From the NCBI RefSeq assembly GCF_014699005.1, contig NZ_JACWZY010000025.1, positions 1-64,000 on the forward strand: a stretch of DNA of 64,000 nucleotides, read 5' to 3'. Numbering within the stretch: position 1 is the stretch's first letter; each line of letters starts with the position of its first letter. Positions 23,541 to 31,729 of this stretch are shown in pieces. The notes beneath the pieces are model-generated. The model searched no databases, was not told the DNA's origin, and was given only the letters and a program-made list of their open reading frames with translations. This DNA comes from Spirosoma profusum. Its GTDB lineage: Bacteria > Bacteroidota > Bacteroidia > Cytophagales > Spirosomataceae. The translations under genes and the position numbers were made by a program.

Positions 23541-25100
23541 ATGAAATCAATTCTTCTTCTGCTACTGGTAGTCGCCCTCGCTATACCTGCCTGGGCTCAG
23601 CAAACGCAAAGCATCTACTACACGGCCTCCACCAGTGCCGATGGTAAATCCAACATCACCCTGGGTGCCTACGCGGGTACGGTCGGAGGGGTCCGTACTG
23701 TAACGCTGGGGGCCTTTGCCGGGCAGAGTAACACGGGCACTGAGAATGTATTTGTGGGCTATGCAGCAGGTCTGCTAACCACCATTGGGAGTTATAATGC
23801 CTTTATTGGCAGTTATGCGGGTTATAAGAATTCACAGGGAGTGCATAATTCCTTTCTGGGCTATAACGCCGGATACAGTAATACCATGGGAAGGTATAAT
23901 TCGTTTGTGGGGTCCTATGCGGGATACAGTAATACCACCGGCAGTTTTAATGCCTTTATAGGCTCTAGTGCGGGCAACTACAATACCACCGGGGACCAAA
24001 ATTCCTTTCTGGGCTATTACGCGGGCACTTACAATTCGAGTGGTGATGATAACGCCTTTGTTGGCTATGCTGCGGGCTTCTCCAATAACACTGGCTTTTC
24101 GAACAGCTTTGTAGGAAGTTCAGCGGGCTACTCCAACACGACAGGGGCTTATAACAGCTTTCTGGGCTATCAGGCAGGCTACAACGGCACCGGTAGCACT
24201 GATAATAGCTTCGTGGGGGCTTATGCGGGCTTTTACACAACTGGAGACAGCAACAGCTTCTTAGGCTATTCGGCGGGCTATACCAATTCTACGGGAGTCA
24301 ATAACAGTTTTGTGGGCCGTTCAGCGGGTTACAGCAATGGCATGGGTAGTAATAACGTGTTCATTGGCTACCGGTCGGGTTACAACAACACCAGCGGAGC
24401 TAACAATATTATACTTGGTCCCTCTTCCGGCACGGTCATCACGACAGGCAGCAATAATATCATGCTGGGTTCAAACACGCAACCCACCAGCAATAACCTG
24501 AATAATTCCGTAGCGATTGGCACGAATGCTACTGTAGCTTTAAGTAATGCCATCGTCTTAGGCGATCCCACCAACACCAGCATCGCTGTCGGCATTGGTA
24601 CCAATGCTCCTCAATTCCCGTTGGATGTGCGGGGCACCATCAACCTACGAAACAATGGCCGCATCAAGTTTGCCCACCTCTCCAACTCAATACACCAGGG
24701 AGCAACCGATCAGTTCCTTACGGTTAACGAGCAAGGCGAAACCGTACTAGCCCGCTATCAGCTTCGTATCAATAGCCCCAGCGAGTGGAGTGACAAAGTT
24801 TTTGCCCCCACGTACCAACTCCGTTCACTACCTGCCGTTGCCAACTACGTAGCCCAGCACGGCCATTTACCCGGTGTTCCCTCGGCAGAACAGGTAACTA
24901 AAGAGGGGATCGATCTGGTCAGGATGAATGCGACGCTGTTAGAGAAGGTAGAGGAATTGACCTTGTACAGTATTCAGTTAGAGAAAGGTGATCAGCAGAA
25001 ACAGCAGCAGTTGCAAGTACAGCAACTGAAGCTTCAGACGCTGGAACAAAAGCAGGCTGAGCTAGAACGGCTGCTTAATCAACTCTTGAAACAGAAGTAA
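23541..25100 (+). CDS. Secreted 17-residue-repeat protein (copy 2)
   Basis: The ATG at 23541 starts a signal peptide (MKSILLLLLVVALAIPAWAQ). Residues ~45-290 contain about 15 repeats of the type SFVGSYAGYSNTTGSFN. A conserved linker follows (VALSNAIVLGDPTNTSIAVG, FPLDVRGTINLR, VNEQGETVLARY). The C-terminal module is WSDKVFAPTYQLRSL, HGHLPGVPSAEQVT and a coiled coil, here longer and very rich in Gln (QQKQQQLQVQQLKLQ). Linker and C-terminus are closest to the copy at 28313. Probably a trimeric surface fibre; substrate unknown. Confidence 0.85.
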   Translation: MKSILLLLLVVALAIPAWAQQTQSIYYTASTSADGKSNITLGAYAGTVGGVRTVTLGAFAGQSNTGTENVFVGYAAGLLTTIGSYNAFIGSYAGYKNSQGVHNSFLGYNAGYSNTMGRYNSFVGSYAGYSNTTGSFNAFIGSSAGNYNTTGDQNSFLGYYAGTYNSSGDDNAFVGYAAGFSNNTGFSNSFVGSSAGYSNTTGAYNSFLGYQAGYNGTGSTDNSFVGAYAGFYTTGDSNSFLGYSAGYTNSTGVNNSFVGRSAGYSNGMGSNNVFIGYRSGYNNTSGANNIILGPSSGTVITTGSNNIMLGSNTQPTSNNLNNSVAIGTNATVALSNAIVLGDPTNTSIAVGIGTNAPQFPLDVRGTINLRNNGRIKFAHLSNSIHQGATDQFLTVNEQGETVLARYQLRINSPSEWSDKVFAPTYQLRSLPAVANYVAQHGHLPGVPSAEQVTKEGIDLVRMNATLLEKVEELTLYSIQLEKGDQQKQQQLQVQQLKLQTLEQKQAELERLLNQLLKQK

Positions 25101-25607
25101 GCTCGAGTGGTGAAAGTGATGAAAGTGGCGGTGAGAAAAAGTATTTATTTTCTTCTCGTACTTGATTGACCTTTTGTAGGTTTTGTAGGGTAGTCGACTG
25201 CTCGTTTTCAGAAATATGTGTAGCATTAAAGTGCCCGCCAGGTGAGGTCGGGTTACATGTTTGACTCTCGCTTGGGAATATATGGGGGATTAGGGAGGCC
25301 GCGTTTTGGTATCTCCTTTGGGGCGATGAGCCATCCCACTGCTAACTCGAAAAGAAATGCTAGTATTTCCATACAGTTACTTTAGGTTTCGTTACAAAGT
25401 ATAGCAATTTACTCAACTAGTCAAACATATTAGTAAATGCCTGGCTCACTGAACAACTCGTATACTTTTGCAGCACCCACCTTTTGCAGATAAACCTAGC
25501 CACTTTTCGTTAGTGTAAGGTGCTGTCAAACTGAGTAAATAAGTTGTGCTCATATCTACCTACTATGTGAACCAAGACTGGAATCAACCACCTGCCTAAT
25601 TTACAGA
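25101..25607. other. Non-coding gap before the AraC gene
   Basis: About 500 bases with no credible ORF. It holds a 19-base exact reverse copy (25171-25189) of the CCTACAAAA double unit at 467-485, and a TACTTTTG -7-like element at 25463-25470 without a clear TTG at the expected distance. If that is the promoter, the AraC gene has a leader of about 130 bases. Confidence 0.5.
25463..25470 (+). promoter_or_regulatory. Candidate -7 element for the AraC gene
   Basis: TACTTTTG matches TAnnTTTG. No good TTG lies 19-21 bases upstream, so support is partial. Confidence 0.35.
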
Positions 25608-26429
25608 ATGAACTACCTCGATTTTATACCAAATGCTCAATTACGGCCCTATATCGAGCGATATGCGGTTGTAGAGGCATCAGTACCAATCGGCGAACAA
25701 ATTCTTTTTTTTGTGCCTCCATCCAGCACTGGCCAACTGGCCATTAATTGTGGACTGGCCAACCATAAACCCAACCCCGTCAGCGGGCGATTAGATCAGC
25801 ATTTTGTTACCTGCCTAATCGGCCCATTCACCCGCCGACATCAGTACATTATACACGGTCATGTGCACACAGTGGTCGCTTATTTTACCCCAACTGGAAT
25901 GCACACCCTTTTGGGGGTTGACCTAACTTCGCTGGCTGACCAAACCATTGACTTTCAGACTATACTCCCTGCCGATGCTCATACGTTGGCCGGTTCAGTA
26001 CGATCAGCTGAAGGTGACAAGGCAAAAGTTAACCAACTTGAGCTGTATCTGATGAGTAAACTTATAGGAGTTAAACCACTCAAAAGAGGTCTTGATACAG
26101 CAGTATTACTATTACAGACCAAGCCCGACACGGTTTCTATTAGCGAGGTGGCAGCGGCAACTGGCTTGCCCCAACGTACGCTCGAACGCCGATTTAGGGA
26201 AGCAACCGGCTTACGTATGAAACAATTCAGCCGTATTAACCGCTTTCTGGTCATTCGTAGCGCCATAGTCAGTGGGCAGATTCGAAGTTGGGAAGACCTT
26301 CTTAATCAGGGCGGTTACTACGATCAATCGCATTACATCAAGGAGTTCAAACAATTTACAGGCCAACCCCCTTCTGCCTACTTCGCTCATAATATCGGCT
26401 TCGACAATTTTTTGCTCAAAAGCCCATAA
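25608..26429 (+). CDS. AraC-family transcription regulator
   Basis: 273 residues. The C-terminal part carries the AraC double HTH: SISEVAAATGLPQRTLERRF is the first helix-turn-helix, and GGYYDQSHYIKEFKQFTGQP with PSAYF at the end is the second, with the family's conserved D-SH--K-FK--TG--P. The N-terminal ~150 residues are like the DUF6597/ligand domain seen in many Bacteroidota AraC regulators (YIERYAVVEA, FVTCLIGPFTRRHQY). It likely controls the following FG-GAP gene or a distant target. Its ACGTA density is intermediate (three sites), unlike the phage genes, so it may be host-derived. Confidence 0.88.
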   Translation: MNYLDFIPNAQLRPYIERYAVVEASVPIGEQILFFVPPSSTGQLAINCGLANHKPNPVSGRLDQHFVTCLIGPFTRRHQYIIHGHVHTVVAYFTPTGMHTLLGVDLTSLADQTIDFQTILPADAHTLAGSVRSAEGDKAKVNQLELYLMSKLIGVKPLKRGLDTAVLLLQTKPDTVSISEVAAATGLPQRTLERRFREATGLRMKQFSRINRFLVIRSAIVSGQIRSWEDLLNQGGYYDQSHYIKEFKQFTGQPPSAYFAHNIGFDNFLLKSP

Positions 26430-26499
26430 GTCTATTCCTAATTTGAGCGATCGGCCGGTAAATGGCGATTTTTTCCTATATCGACGGGTAGGATCAAGT

Positions 26500-26507
26500 T
26501 ACTTTTG
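26500..26507 (+). promoter_or_regulatory. Candidate -7 element of the FG-GAP gene
   Basis: TACTTTTG, 66 bases upstream of the ATG at 26573, fits TAnnTTTG. The -33 TTG is not evident. Confidence 0.35.
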
Positions 26508-26572
26508 TGCCTATAGTGGCCTTGTCAACAGCGTTTAAGATCAGGCAACAGCAGTATCCTCAGCTCCTTACC

Positions 26573-28003
26573 ATGAAAGCACATCTCTACTGTTTGATCC
26601 TGCTTTGTTTGTTTACTAAAGCAACCCGGGCACAGATCGGTTTTGGAGGCACACCGCATCCTTCGGCAGCCATCGATGTACCCTCCACCACCAAAGCCGC
26701 TTATCTGCCCCGCATGAGCAGTGCCCAGCGCATAGCGATTGTTAACCCCCAGGTAGGTGCCATCGTCTTCGACTTAGACAAGACTACCCTTTATCTCTAC
26801 GACGGCCAGAACTGGTTGCCCATGGCCACCACCTCTGCTAATGCACTCGCCCCCGTGTCGCGAACTGCTAGCGACGGAATGTCGGGGGATGGCATGGGCG
26901 TATTAGGCGATAGCTTTGGTCAAAGCGTATCTATATGGGGTGACTATGCCCTTATAGGAGCGCCCCAGGATGTTGTCAATGGCCAGTTAAGTCAAGGTTC
27001 AGCCTATGTATTTGTGCGAATCGGCAGAGCCTGGACTCAACAGGCCAAGCTTCTCGCCAGTGATGGTTCGGGTGGAAATGCCTTCGGTTCCAGTGTTTCT
27101 CTATCAGGTGATTACGCCTTTATAGGTACTGGCGTTAACTCCGCTTATGTCTTTTTTCGAAACGGAACCGCCTGGAATCAACAGCAAAAGCTAACCAGCA
27201 GCGCCAATAGCGGTTTCGGCCAATCGGTAAGTATTTCAGGCGATTATGCGCTGGTAGGAGCCTTTTATGAAACTGTGGGGGAAAATAGTCATCAGGGGTC
27301 AGCGTATATATTTATGCGCTCTGGGACGACCTGGACTCAACAGGCTAAACTTGTATCGAACGATGGGTATATTGACGATGCCTTTGGGAGTAGGGTAGCC
27401 CTGTCGGGTGATTACGCCCTGATTGGTGCGCCTCAGAACGATGCGAACAGTGCTACTAATACCAACCAGGGGGCAGCTTATGTGTTTTCCCGCAATGTGT
27501 TTGTGGGTTCAGGCAACACTTGGAGTCAGCAGGCTAAGTTAACCGCTTCTGAAGGGTCCCCCAACGATCAGTTCGGCTGGGGTGTTGCTTTATCAGGCTC
27601 ATACGCGGTTGTTGGCTCTGTGTTCAATGACCTGGGAGCCAACACCGACCAGGGGGCTGCCTATGTATTCTCCCGTTCCGGCACTAGTTGGACTCAACTG
27701 GTTAAATTAACCGCTTTCGATGGGTCAACCGATGATCACTTTGGGGGGAGTGTCAGTATAGGGGGCGATTATATCATTGTAGGGGCGACGGGGGCCGATG
27801 GCGACGGGTATATCAATCAGGGAGCCTGCTACGTGTATCAACGAAGTGGCATAAATTGGGTTCAGGTGCGTAGGGTTGATGACAATTCCCCACCCAATAC
27901 CAGAAATGGTAGTTCGGTCGGTATGTCCAATGGCACGTTTGTTATTGGAGGGCCAGGTTTTCAGCTGGGTAAGGGTAAAGTTAGCTTCGGCGTAGTCGAG
28001 TAA
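26573..28003 (+). CDS. Secreted FG-GAP repeat (integrin-like beta-propeller) protein
   Basis: The ATG at 26573 gives a signal peptide (MKAHLYCLILLCLFTKATRAQ); the frame from 26507 hides it. Residues 21-95 are the common Bacteroidota opening (AAIDVPSTTKAAYLPRM, QVGAIVFDLDKTTLYLYDG). The rest holds about seven FG-GAP units: FGQSVSIWGDYALIGAP, FGSSVSLSGDYAFIG, FGQSVSISGDYALVGA, FGSRVALSGDYALIGAP, FGWGVALSGSYAVVGS, FGGSVSIGGDYIIVGA and a weaker last one, each followed by AYVF and W-QQ-KL. This should fold into a seven-bladed propeller, probably for surface or extracellular binding. Confidence 0.85.
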   Translation: MKAHLYCLILLCLFTKATRAQIGFGGTPHPSAAIDVPSTTKAAYLPRMSSAQRIAIVNPQVGAIVFDLDKTTLYLYDGQNWLPMATTSANALAPVSRTASDGMSGDGMGVLGDSFGQSVSIWGDYALIGAPQDVVNGQLSQGSAYVFVRIGRAWTQQAKLLASDGSGGNAFGSSVSLSGDYAFIGTGVNSAYVFFRNGTAWNQQQKLTSSANSGFGQSVSISGDYALVGAFYETVGENSHQGSAYIFMRSGTTWTQQAKLVSNDGYIDDAFGSRVALSGDYALIGAPQNDANSATNTNQGAAYVFSRNVFVGSGNTWSQQAKLTASEGSPNDQFGWGVALSGSYAVVGSVFNDLGANTDQGAAYVFSRSGTSWTQLVKLTAFDGSTDDHFGGSVSIGGDYIIVGATGADGDGYINQGACYVYQRSGINWVQVRRVDDNSPPNTRNGSSVGMSNGTFVIGGPGFQLGKGKVSFGVVE

Positions 28004-28312
28004 GTGGTTCTTAGTTTGTCCAACACCTATTTCTCCTCAATTGAATTATTGGCCCTACCTATCGCAGGAAGTGATCCTCCCCTCGATACACATCCTGGCT
28101 ACTGGTGTACACATCAAACAGAATCGTGGTGGTACAAATCGGGTATTTTTACGGGTATTTTAGGACGGTTTTGTGCCTTCCATTGTTATGTAAAACGACC
28201 TGCGTTTTCTGATGTGGCTGATTGACTTTCAGGAGGGTGATACGGTTATGGCTTATCCGAGTCACTTGAACTAGATATAAAGAGCCCCTATCAAATCGGT
28301 AGGGGCTAAGTC
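28004..28312. other. Gap between convergent genes, no gene seen
   Basis: A 73-residue frame that begins at the FG-GAP stop has no recognisable features and is rejected. The only feature is the hairpin at 28283-28307. Confidence 0.5.
28283..28307 (-). terminator. Terminator of repeat protein copy 3
   Basis: TAGCCCCTA pairs with TAGGGGCT around a short loop, six bases past the stop on the minus strand, followed by CTTTATAT. The T run is weak; it may serve both converging genes. Confidence 0.6.
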
Positions 28313-30058
28313 TTATTTCTTTTCCAGTAGCTGTTTGACGAGTTGCTCTAGTTGGTCGATACGTTTTTGCTGTTGCTGAAGTTTGTCTTCCTGCTGCTCA
28401 GCTCTCTTGTCCTGTTGGATACTGTAAAGCGTCAGTTCTTCAATCTTCTCCAGCAACTTAGCGTCCATCTTAGCCGGATCGATTCCTTCTTTGACTACCT
28501 CCTCTGCGGAGGGTACATTAGGTAAATGTCCGTGTTGATTAATATGCGTTTCAACCTCAGCCAATGGCTTAAGCGCATAGCTTTTATCAAACACCTTGTC
28601 ACTCCACTGGTTTACGTTGTCGATACTGATCCGGTACCGAGCCAGCTCTGTTTCTCCCTGTTCATTCACCGTCAGAAATTTGTCAGTTGTACCGTTACGT
28701 ATCGGATTGCCCAGATGAGCGAATTTGATTTTGCCATTTTCACGGAGGTTGATTGTTCCCCGTACATCGAGGGGGAATTGGGGGGAGTCGGTACCGATAC
28801 CGACCGCAATGCTGGTATTATCGGGATTCCCTAATATGATAGCGTTACTTAAGGCGACTCTGGCATTGGAACCAATAGCTACAGCGTTTTGAAGGTTACT
28901 GGATGCAGGCTGAGCATTAGTTCCCAGCATGATATTGTTACTACCAGTGGTAATTAATGCCCCCGATGAGGAGCCAATCAGCACATTGTTATTGCCTTGA
29001 GTATTGGAAACCCCCGCCTGAAAACCCAGAAATACATTGTTGGTACCAGTGGTATTGTCATAGCCCGCCTTTACACCTACATAGGAATTCTGCTCACCAG
29101 TTGAATTGGTGTAGCCTGCCTGATAGCCCACAAACGAATTGTAGCTACCCGTTTTGTTATAAAAGCCTGAATAAGACCCTATAAACGAATTCTGATCCCC
29201 AGTAGAATTAGCACTACCCGCACTAGCGCCTACGAATGAATTATATCTACCTGTAGTGTTGGAAACACCTGAACCAGAACCTACAAATGAATTCTGGTCA
29301 CCTGTCGTGTTATAATACCCAGCATAAGCGCCTATAAACGCATTATGCCTTCCCTCGGAGTTATTTGTGCCCGCCTGATAACCTAAAAATGAATTATTGA
29401 CACCCGTGGTGTTACGATAGCCAGCACCTGAGCCTACAAATGAATTATTCTCACCAGTAGTGTTGAAGGCACCTGCCCCTGATCCTACAAATGAATTACT
29501 CGTACCTGTCGTGTTATCACGCCCTGCATTTATGCCCGCAAATACATTATAACTGCCGGTTGTGTTTGAATAGCCTGCCCTTGAACCAAAAAACGAATTA
29601 TTTATACCCGTTGTGTTAGCTTGTCCGGACTGATAGCCTACAAACGCATTATCAGTGCCAGTTGTGTTACCTAAACCTGCATTGACACCAATAAAGGAAT
29701 TATTAGAACCTGTCGTGTTACCTAGACCCGCGTTAACTCCGACAAACGAATTATATGACCCTATGGTGTTGTTTAGACCCGCGTTAACTCCGACAAACGA
29801 ATTTGAATTGCCCTTGGTATTGTTTTGGCCTACCTGATAGCCTACAAACGTATTCTGAATACCAGTTGTATTGTTTTGGCCAACATCGCCCCCCAGAAAC
29901 GAATTAAATGAGCCCGACATTGTTGCATTACCTGCATTGGGCCCCACAATCACATTATTAACCCCTGGGGTCGTGGAGTTTGGTGTTGTCACTATGTAGT
30001 TATTTTGCCCAAGACAAAAAACCGGCACTAAAAACAGAAGCGTAAACAGGTGTTTCAT
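28313..30058 (-). CDS. Secreted 17-residue-repeat protein (copy 3, longest array)
   Basis: The ATG at 30058 starts a signal peptide (MKHLFTLLFLVPVFCLGQ); the longer frame to 30148 is not used. Residues ~30-385 contain about 20 repeats of 17 residues (SFVGVNAGLGNTTGSNN and variants), a 51-bp DNA period. The linker (VALSNAIILGNPDNTSIAVG, FPLDVRGTINLREN, VNEQGETELARY) and C-terminal module (WSDKVFDKSYALKPLAEVE, HGHLPNVPSAEEVVKEG, then a coiled coil) match the gene at 23541, which lies in the opposite orientation. Function as for the other copies: likely a surface fibre or adhesin. Confidence 0.87.
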   Translation of the reverse strand: MKHLFTLLFLVPVFCLGQNNYIVTTPNSTTPGVNNVIVGPNAGNATMSGSFNSFLGGDVGQNNTTGIQNTFVGYQVGQNNTKGNSNSFVGVNAGLNNTIGSYNSFVGVNAGLGNTTGSNNSFIGVNAGLGNTTGTDNAFVGYQSGQANTTGINNSFFGSRAGYSNTTGSYNVFAGINAGRDNTTGTSNSFVGSGAGAFNTTGENNSFVGSGAGYRNTTGVNNSFLGYQAGTNNSEGRHNAFIGAYAGYYNTTGDQNSFVGSGSGVSNTTGRYNSFVGASAGSANSTGDQNSFIGSYSGFYNKTGSYNSFVGYQAGYTNSTGEQNSYVGVKAGYDNTTGTNNVFLGFQAGVSNTQGNNNVLIGSSSGALITTGSNNIMLGTNAQPASSNLQNAVAIGSNARVALSNAIILGNPDNTSIAVGIGTDSPQFPLDVRGTINLRENGKIKFAHLGNPIRNGTTDKFLTVNEQGETELARYRISIDNVNQWSDKVFDKSYALKPLAEVETHINQHGHLPNVPSAEEVVKEGIDPAKMDAKLLEKIEELTLYSIQQDKRAEQQEDKLQQQQKRIDQLEQLVKQLLEKK

Positions 30059-30082
30059 GAAGTAATTGATTAGGATAAGTGT

Positions 30083-30090
30083 CAAAAATA
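30083..30090 (-). promoter_or_regulatory. Candidate -7 element of repeat protein copy 3
   Basis: Read on the minus strand, TATTTTTG (TAnnTTTG) lies 25 bases upstream of the ATG at 30058. No clear TTG upstream. Confidence 0.4.
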
Positions 30091-30554
30091 TAAAATAAGG
30101 TGAATTGGTAAGATGATTTTGAGGTGACAGGCTATAAAAAAATCTCAACCTAGCTTAAGCCCACCTGTGTAGGATGTGTAGGAAATGTAGGCTCTAAAAC
30201 ATCTTTTTATTTTTTTGCCTACTAATTCAGGGGCTGAAATACAGCGCTTAAGCTTCAATGCGGAGTTAAACGAGTTACATTTGATCGCGCTTAATTCGAG
30301 CCCTGGCGGCTCTGCAAAAGCCAGAGATTCGCCTTTTTTGTAAATTTTATCCACAGACCATTCTAGACGCAGAGCAGTCAAACTAAAAAGGGGTGTATAG
30401 GGGGCCTTTTCTGGTAGGTGCTACAGAAATGGTAAGAAGAGCCTTTTAAGCGCTTGCGGAGTGGTATTAGTGGTATTGGAACAGTCTTTTAAGTTAAGCA
30501 CAAGCGGAGTCATATTAGTACATTAGTAATATCCATAATCAGCGGAGAAATGCC
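30091..30554. other. Non-coding gap with short repeats
   Basis: About 460 bases without a gene. On the minus strand it has three tandem 9-base units CCTACAnnn (about 30165-30192). A degenerate direct repeat of about 45 bases with the core GCGGAG occurs near 30459, 30503 and 30542. Confidence 0.45.
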
Positions 30555-31391
30555 TTACTGAATTGTCGTCTGATCTACTCTAGCCTCCACTGCCTGCTGT
30601 ACACTTTGGGATAGAGTAGACAGCAGGTCATACCCTGTCTGCTTTTCGATCTCATCTACACTTACCCGGTAATTCCCCCATGCCTGCATTCCGGCCGCAT
30701 TGGTATTCGGGAGCAGGATCGCAATAACTCGCGTCTGAGCGTTTATCCGGTTCACATCATCCAAACCAACAGGCAGCACTACAATCACTTTCCACAGCGA
30801 AGCAGGAACGCTTAGTTTGCCACTGGCTAACGTGCTTGCCTTCCCGTTGTCTCCCTCGCCACCTTTGCCTGCTGTTCCGGCAATGATGTAGAGTTCATTT
30901 CCCTTAACAACCAGGCCCCGGCAGTAGTCCTCCAGACGTAGCCAGCTCTGACGGTTTAACTGAGGAGCCTGGGGTACAATATTGGTCAGGATAAACGTAG
31001 TTCGGTTTTCCTCCGCTGTGCTATCGCGATCATCTGAAGGGCAAAGGTGATTTCTGTCAAAGCCGGTATTGGTATAGTCAGCATGTTTAACCTGATACCA
31101 AGAAGCGGGTAATGACTGATCAGGAATGAAGTTGCCACTGTAGCGGGTAGCCGACCCTTTCCAGGCAGTAGACAGATGCCAGCTACACCAGTTAGCGATG
31201 CCGGTGGAAGTGTTATAGGAGAGTGAATAGGTGGGGCGGGTGATCAGGTAAGTATGGAGACTACTCTCACTAGTTTTTGCTCCATCAGGTATGCCCAAGG
31301 CTACATTGGAGTCACGGGTGGGTGTGGTATTAGTCGGGGCGTCAACTGAGGGCTGCTTGCACTGACTTAGCGCTATAACGAACCCTAGCAT
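30555..31391 (-). CDS. DNA/RNA non-specific endonuclease, lipoprotein
   Basis: The ATG at 31391 is chosen because it starts a short lipoprotein signal ([11 protein letters not shown], Cys at residue 11); the longer frame from 31493 would put this inside. 278 residues. The NUC/EndoG-like catalytic region is [20 protein letters not shown], where the family motif is normally DRGH; here Gly is Asn but the catalytic His is kept. The metal-binding Asn is likely in [15 protein letters not shown]. It should be exported and anchored in a membrane, degrading DNA or RNA outside the cytoplasm for defence or nutrient use. Its ACGTA density is between that of phage and backbone genes. Confidence 0.85.
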   Translation of the reverse strand: MLGFVIALSQCKQPSVDAPTNTTPTRDSNVALGIPDGAKTSESSLHTYLITRPTYSLSYNTSTGIANWCSWHLSTAWKGSATRYSGNFIPDQSLPASWYQVKHADYTNTGFDRNHLCPSDDRDSTAEENRTTFILTNIVPQAPQLNRQSWLRLEDYCRGLVVKGNELYIIAGTAGKGGEGDNGKASTLASGKLSVPASLWKVIVVLPVGLDDVNRINAQTRVIAILLPNTNAAGMQAWGNYRVSVDEIEKQTGYDLLSTLSQSVQQAVEARVDQTTIQ

Positions 31392-31482
31392 TAGGCCAAG
31401 TCTAGCAAGTAGTTTCGAAAGTGATTGAAATTCGGGCACTTGTAGAAAGTAATGAGATGTGTAAACCAGCGCGTAAACCAAC

Positions 31483-31517
31483 AAAAAAAGCACCTACATT
31501 TTTACATGTAAGTGCTT
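31483..31517 (-). terminator. Intrinsic terminator of the tRNA gene
   Basis: On the minus strand AAGCACTTACAT pairs with ATGTAGGTGCTT (one mismatch) and runs into seven T. It starts 11 bases after the tRNA 3' end. Confidence 0.8.
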
Positions 31518-31528
31518 AATTATGAGGG

Positions 31529-31602
31529 TGGGCCAGGCAGGGCTCGAACCTGCGACTTACTGATTATGAGTCAGGCACTCTAACCGACTGAGTTACAAGC
31601 CC
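31529..31602 (-). tRNA. tRNA with CAU anticodon (probably Ile2, read AUA; Met possible)
   Basis: 74 bases, cloverleaf folded by hand: acceptor GGGCTTG with CTGGCCC, D-stem ACTC/GAGT, anticodon loop CTCATAA with CAU at 31568-31566, T-arm GCAGG-TTCGAGC-CCTGC, discriminator A. No CCA is encoded. The context GACTCATAATC is typical of tRNA-Ile2, whose C34 is changed to lysidine by TilS, and less so of elongator Met. One U-U mismatch in the acceptor and one C-U at the top of the anticodon stem are visible. It marks the change from accessory to backbone DNA. Confidence 0.88.
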
Positions 31603-31716
31603 ATTGCTGATTGATTGCTCAGATTTAGCGGGACAAAATTACGAAATTTTTGGCAGTACAAACAGCATTTGCCTGATTTTCGAACAATACGTCTGCAATC
31701 CTGCGTTCGGCTCTGG

Positions 31717-31724
31717 TATCTTTG
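31717..31724 (+). promoter_or_regulatory. -7 element directly before the HD gene
   Basis: TATCTTTG fits TAnnTTTG and ends five bases before the ATG at 31730. If used, transcription would start at or next to the start codon and the mRNA would be leaderless. Confidence 0.45.
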
Positions 31725-31729
31725 TAAGG

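Noticed and set aside
28004-28225. 73-residue frame after the FG-GAP gene
   Set aside because: It starts at the stop of the previous gene, has no signal peptide or family motif, and its composition looks random.
30145-30381. 78-residue minus-strand frame upstream of repeat protein copy 3
   Set aside because: No ribosome site or family match and it covers short repeat motifs; more likely non-coding.
31529-31602. tRNA as the attachment site of the recombinases at 19.6-22.4 kb
   Set aside because: No copy of the tRNA 3' end was found by eye elsewhere in the window, and the recombinase genes are 9 kb away with other genes between. Kept only as a possibility in the findings.
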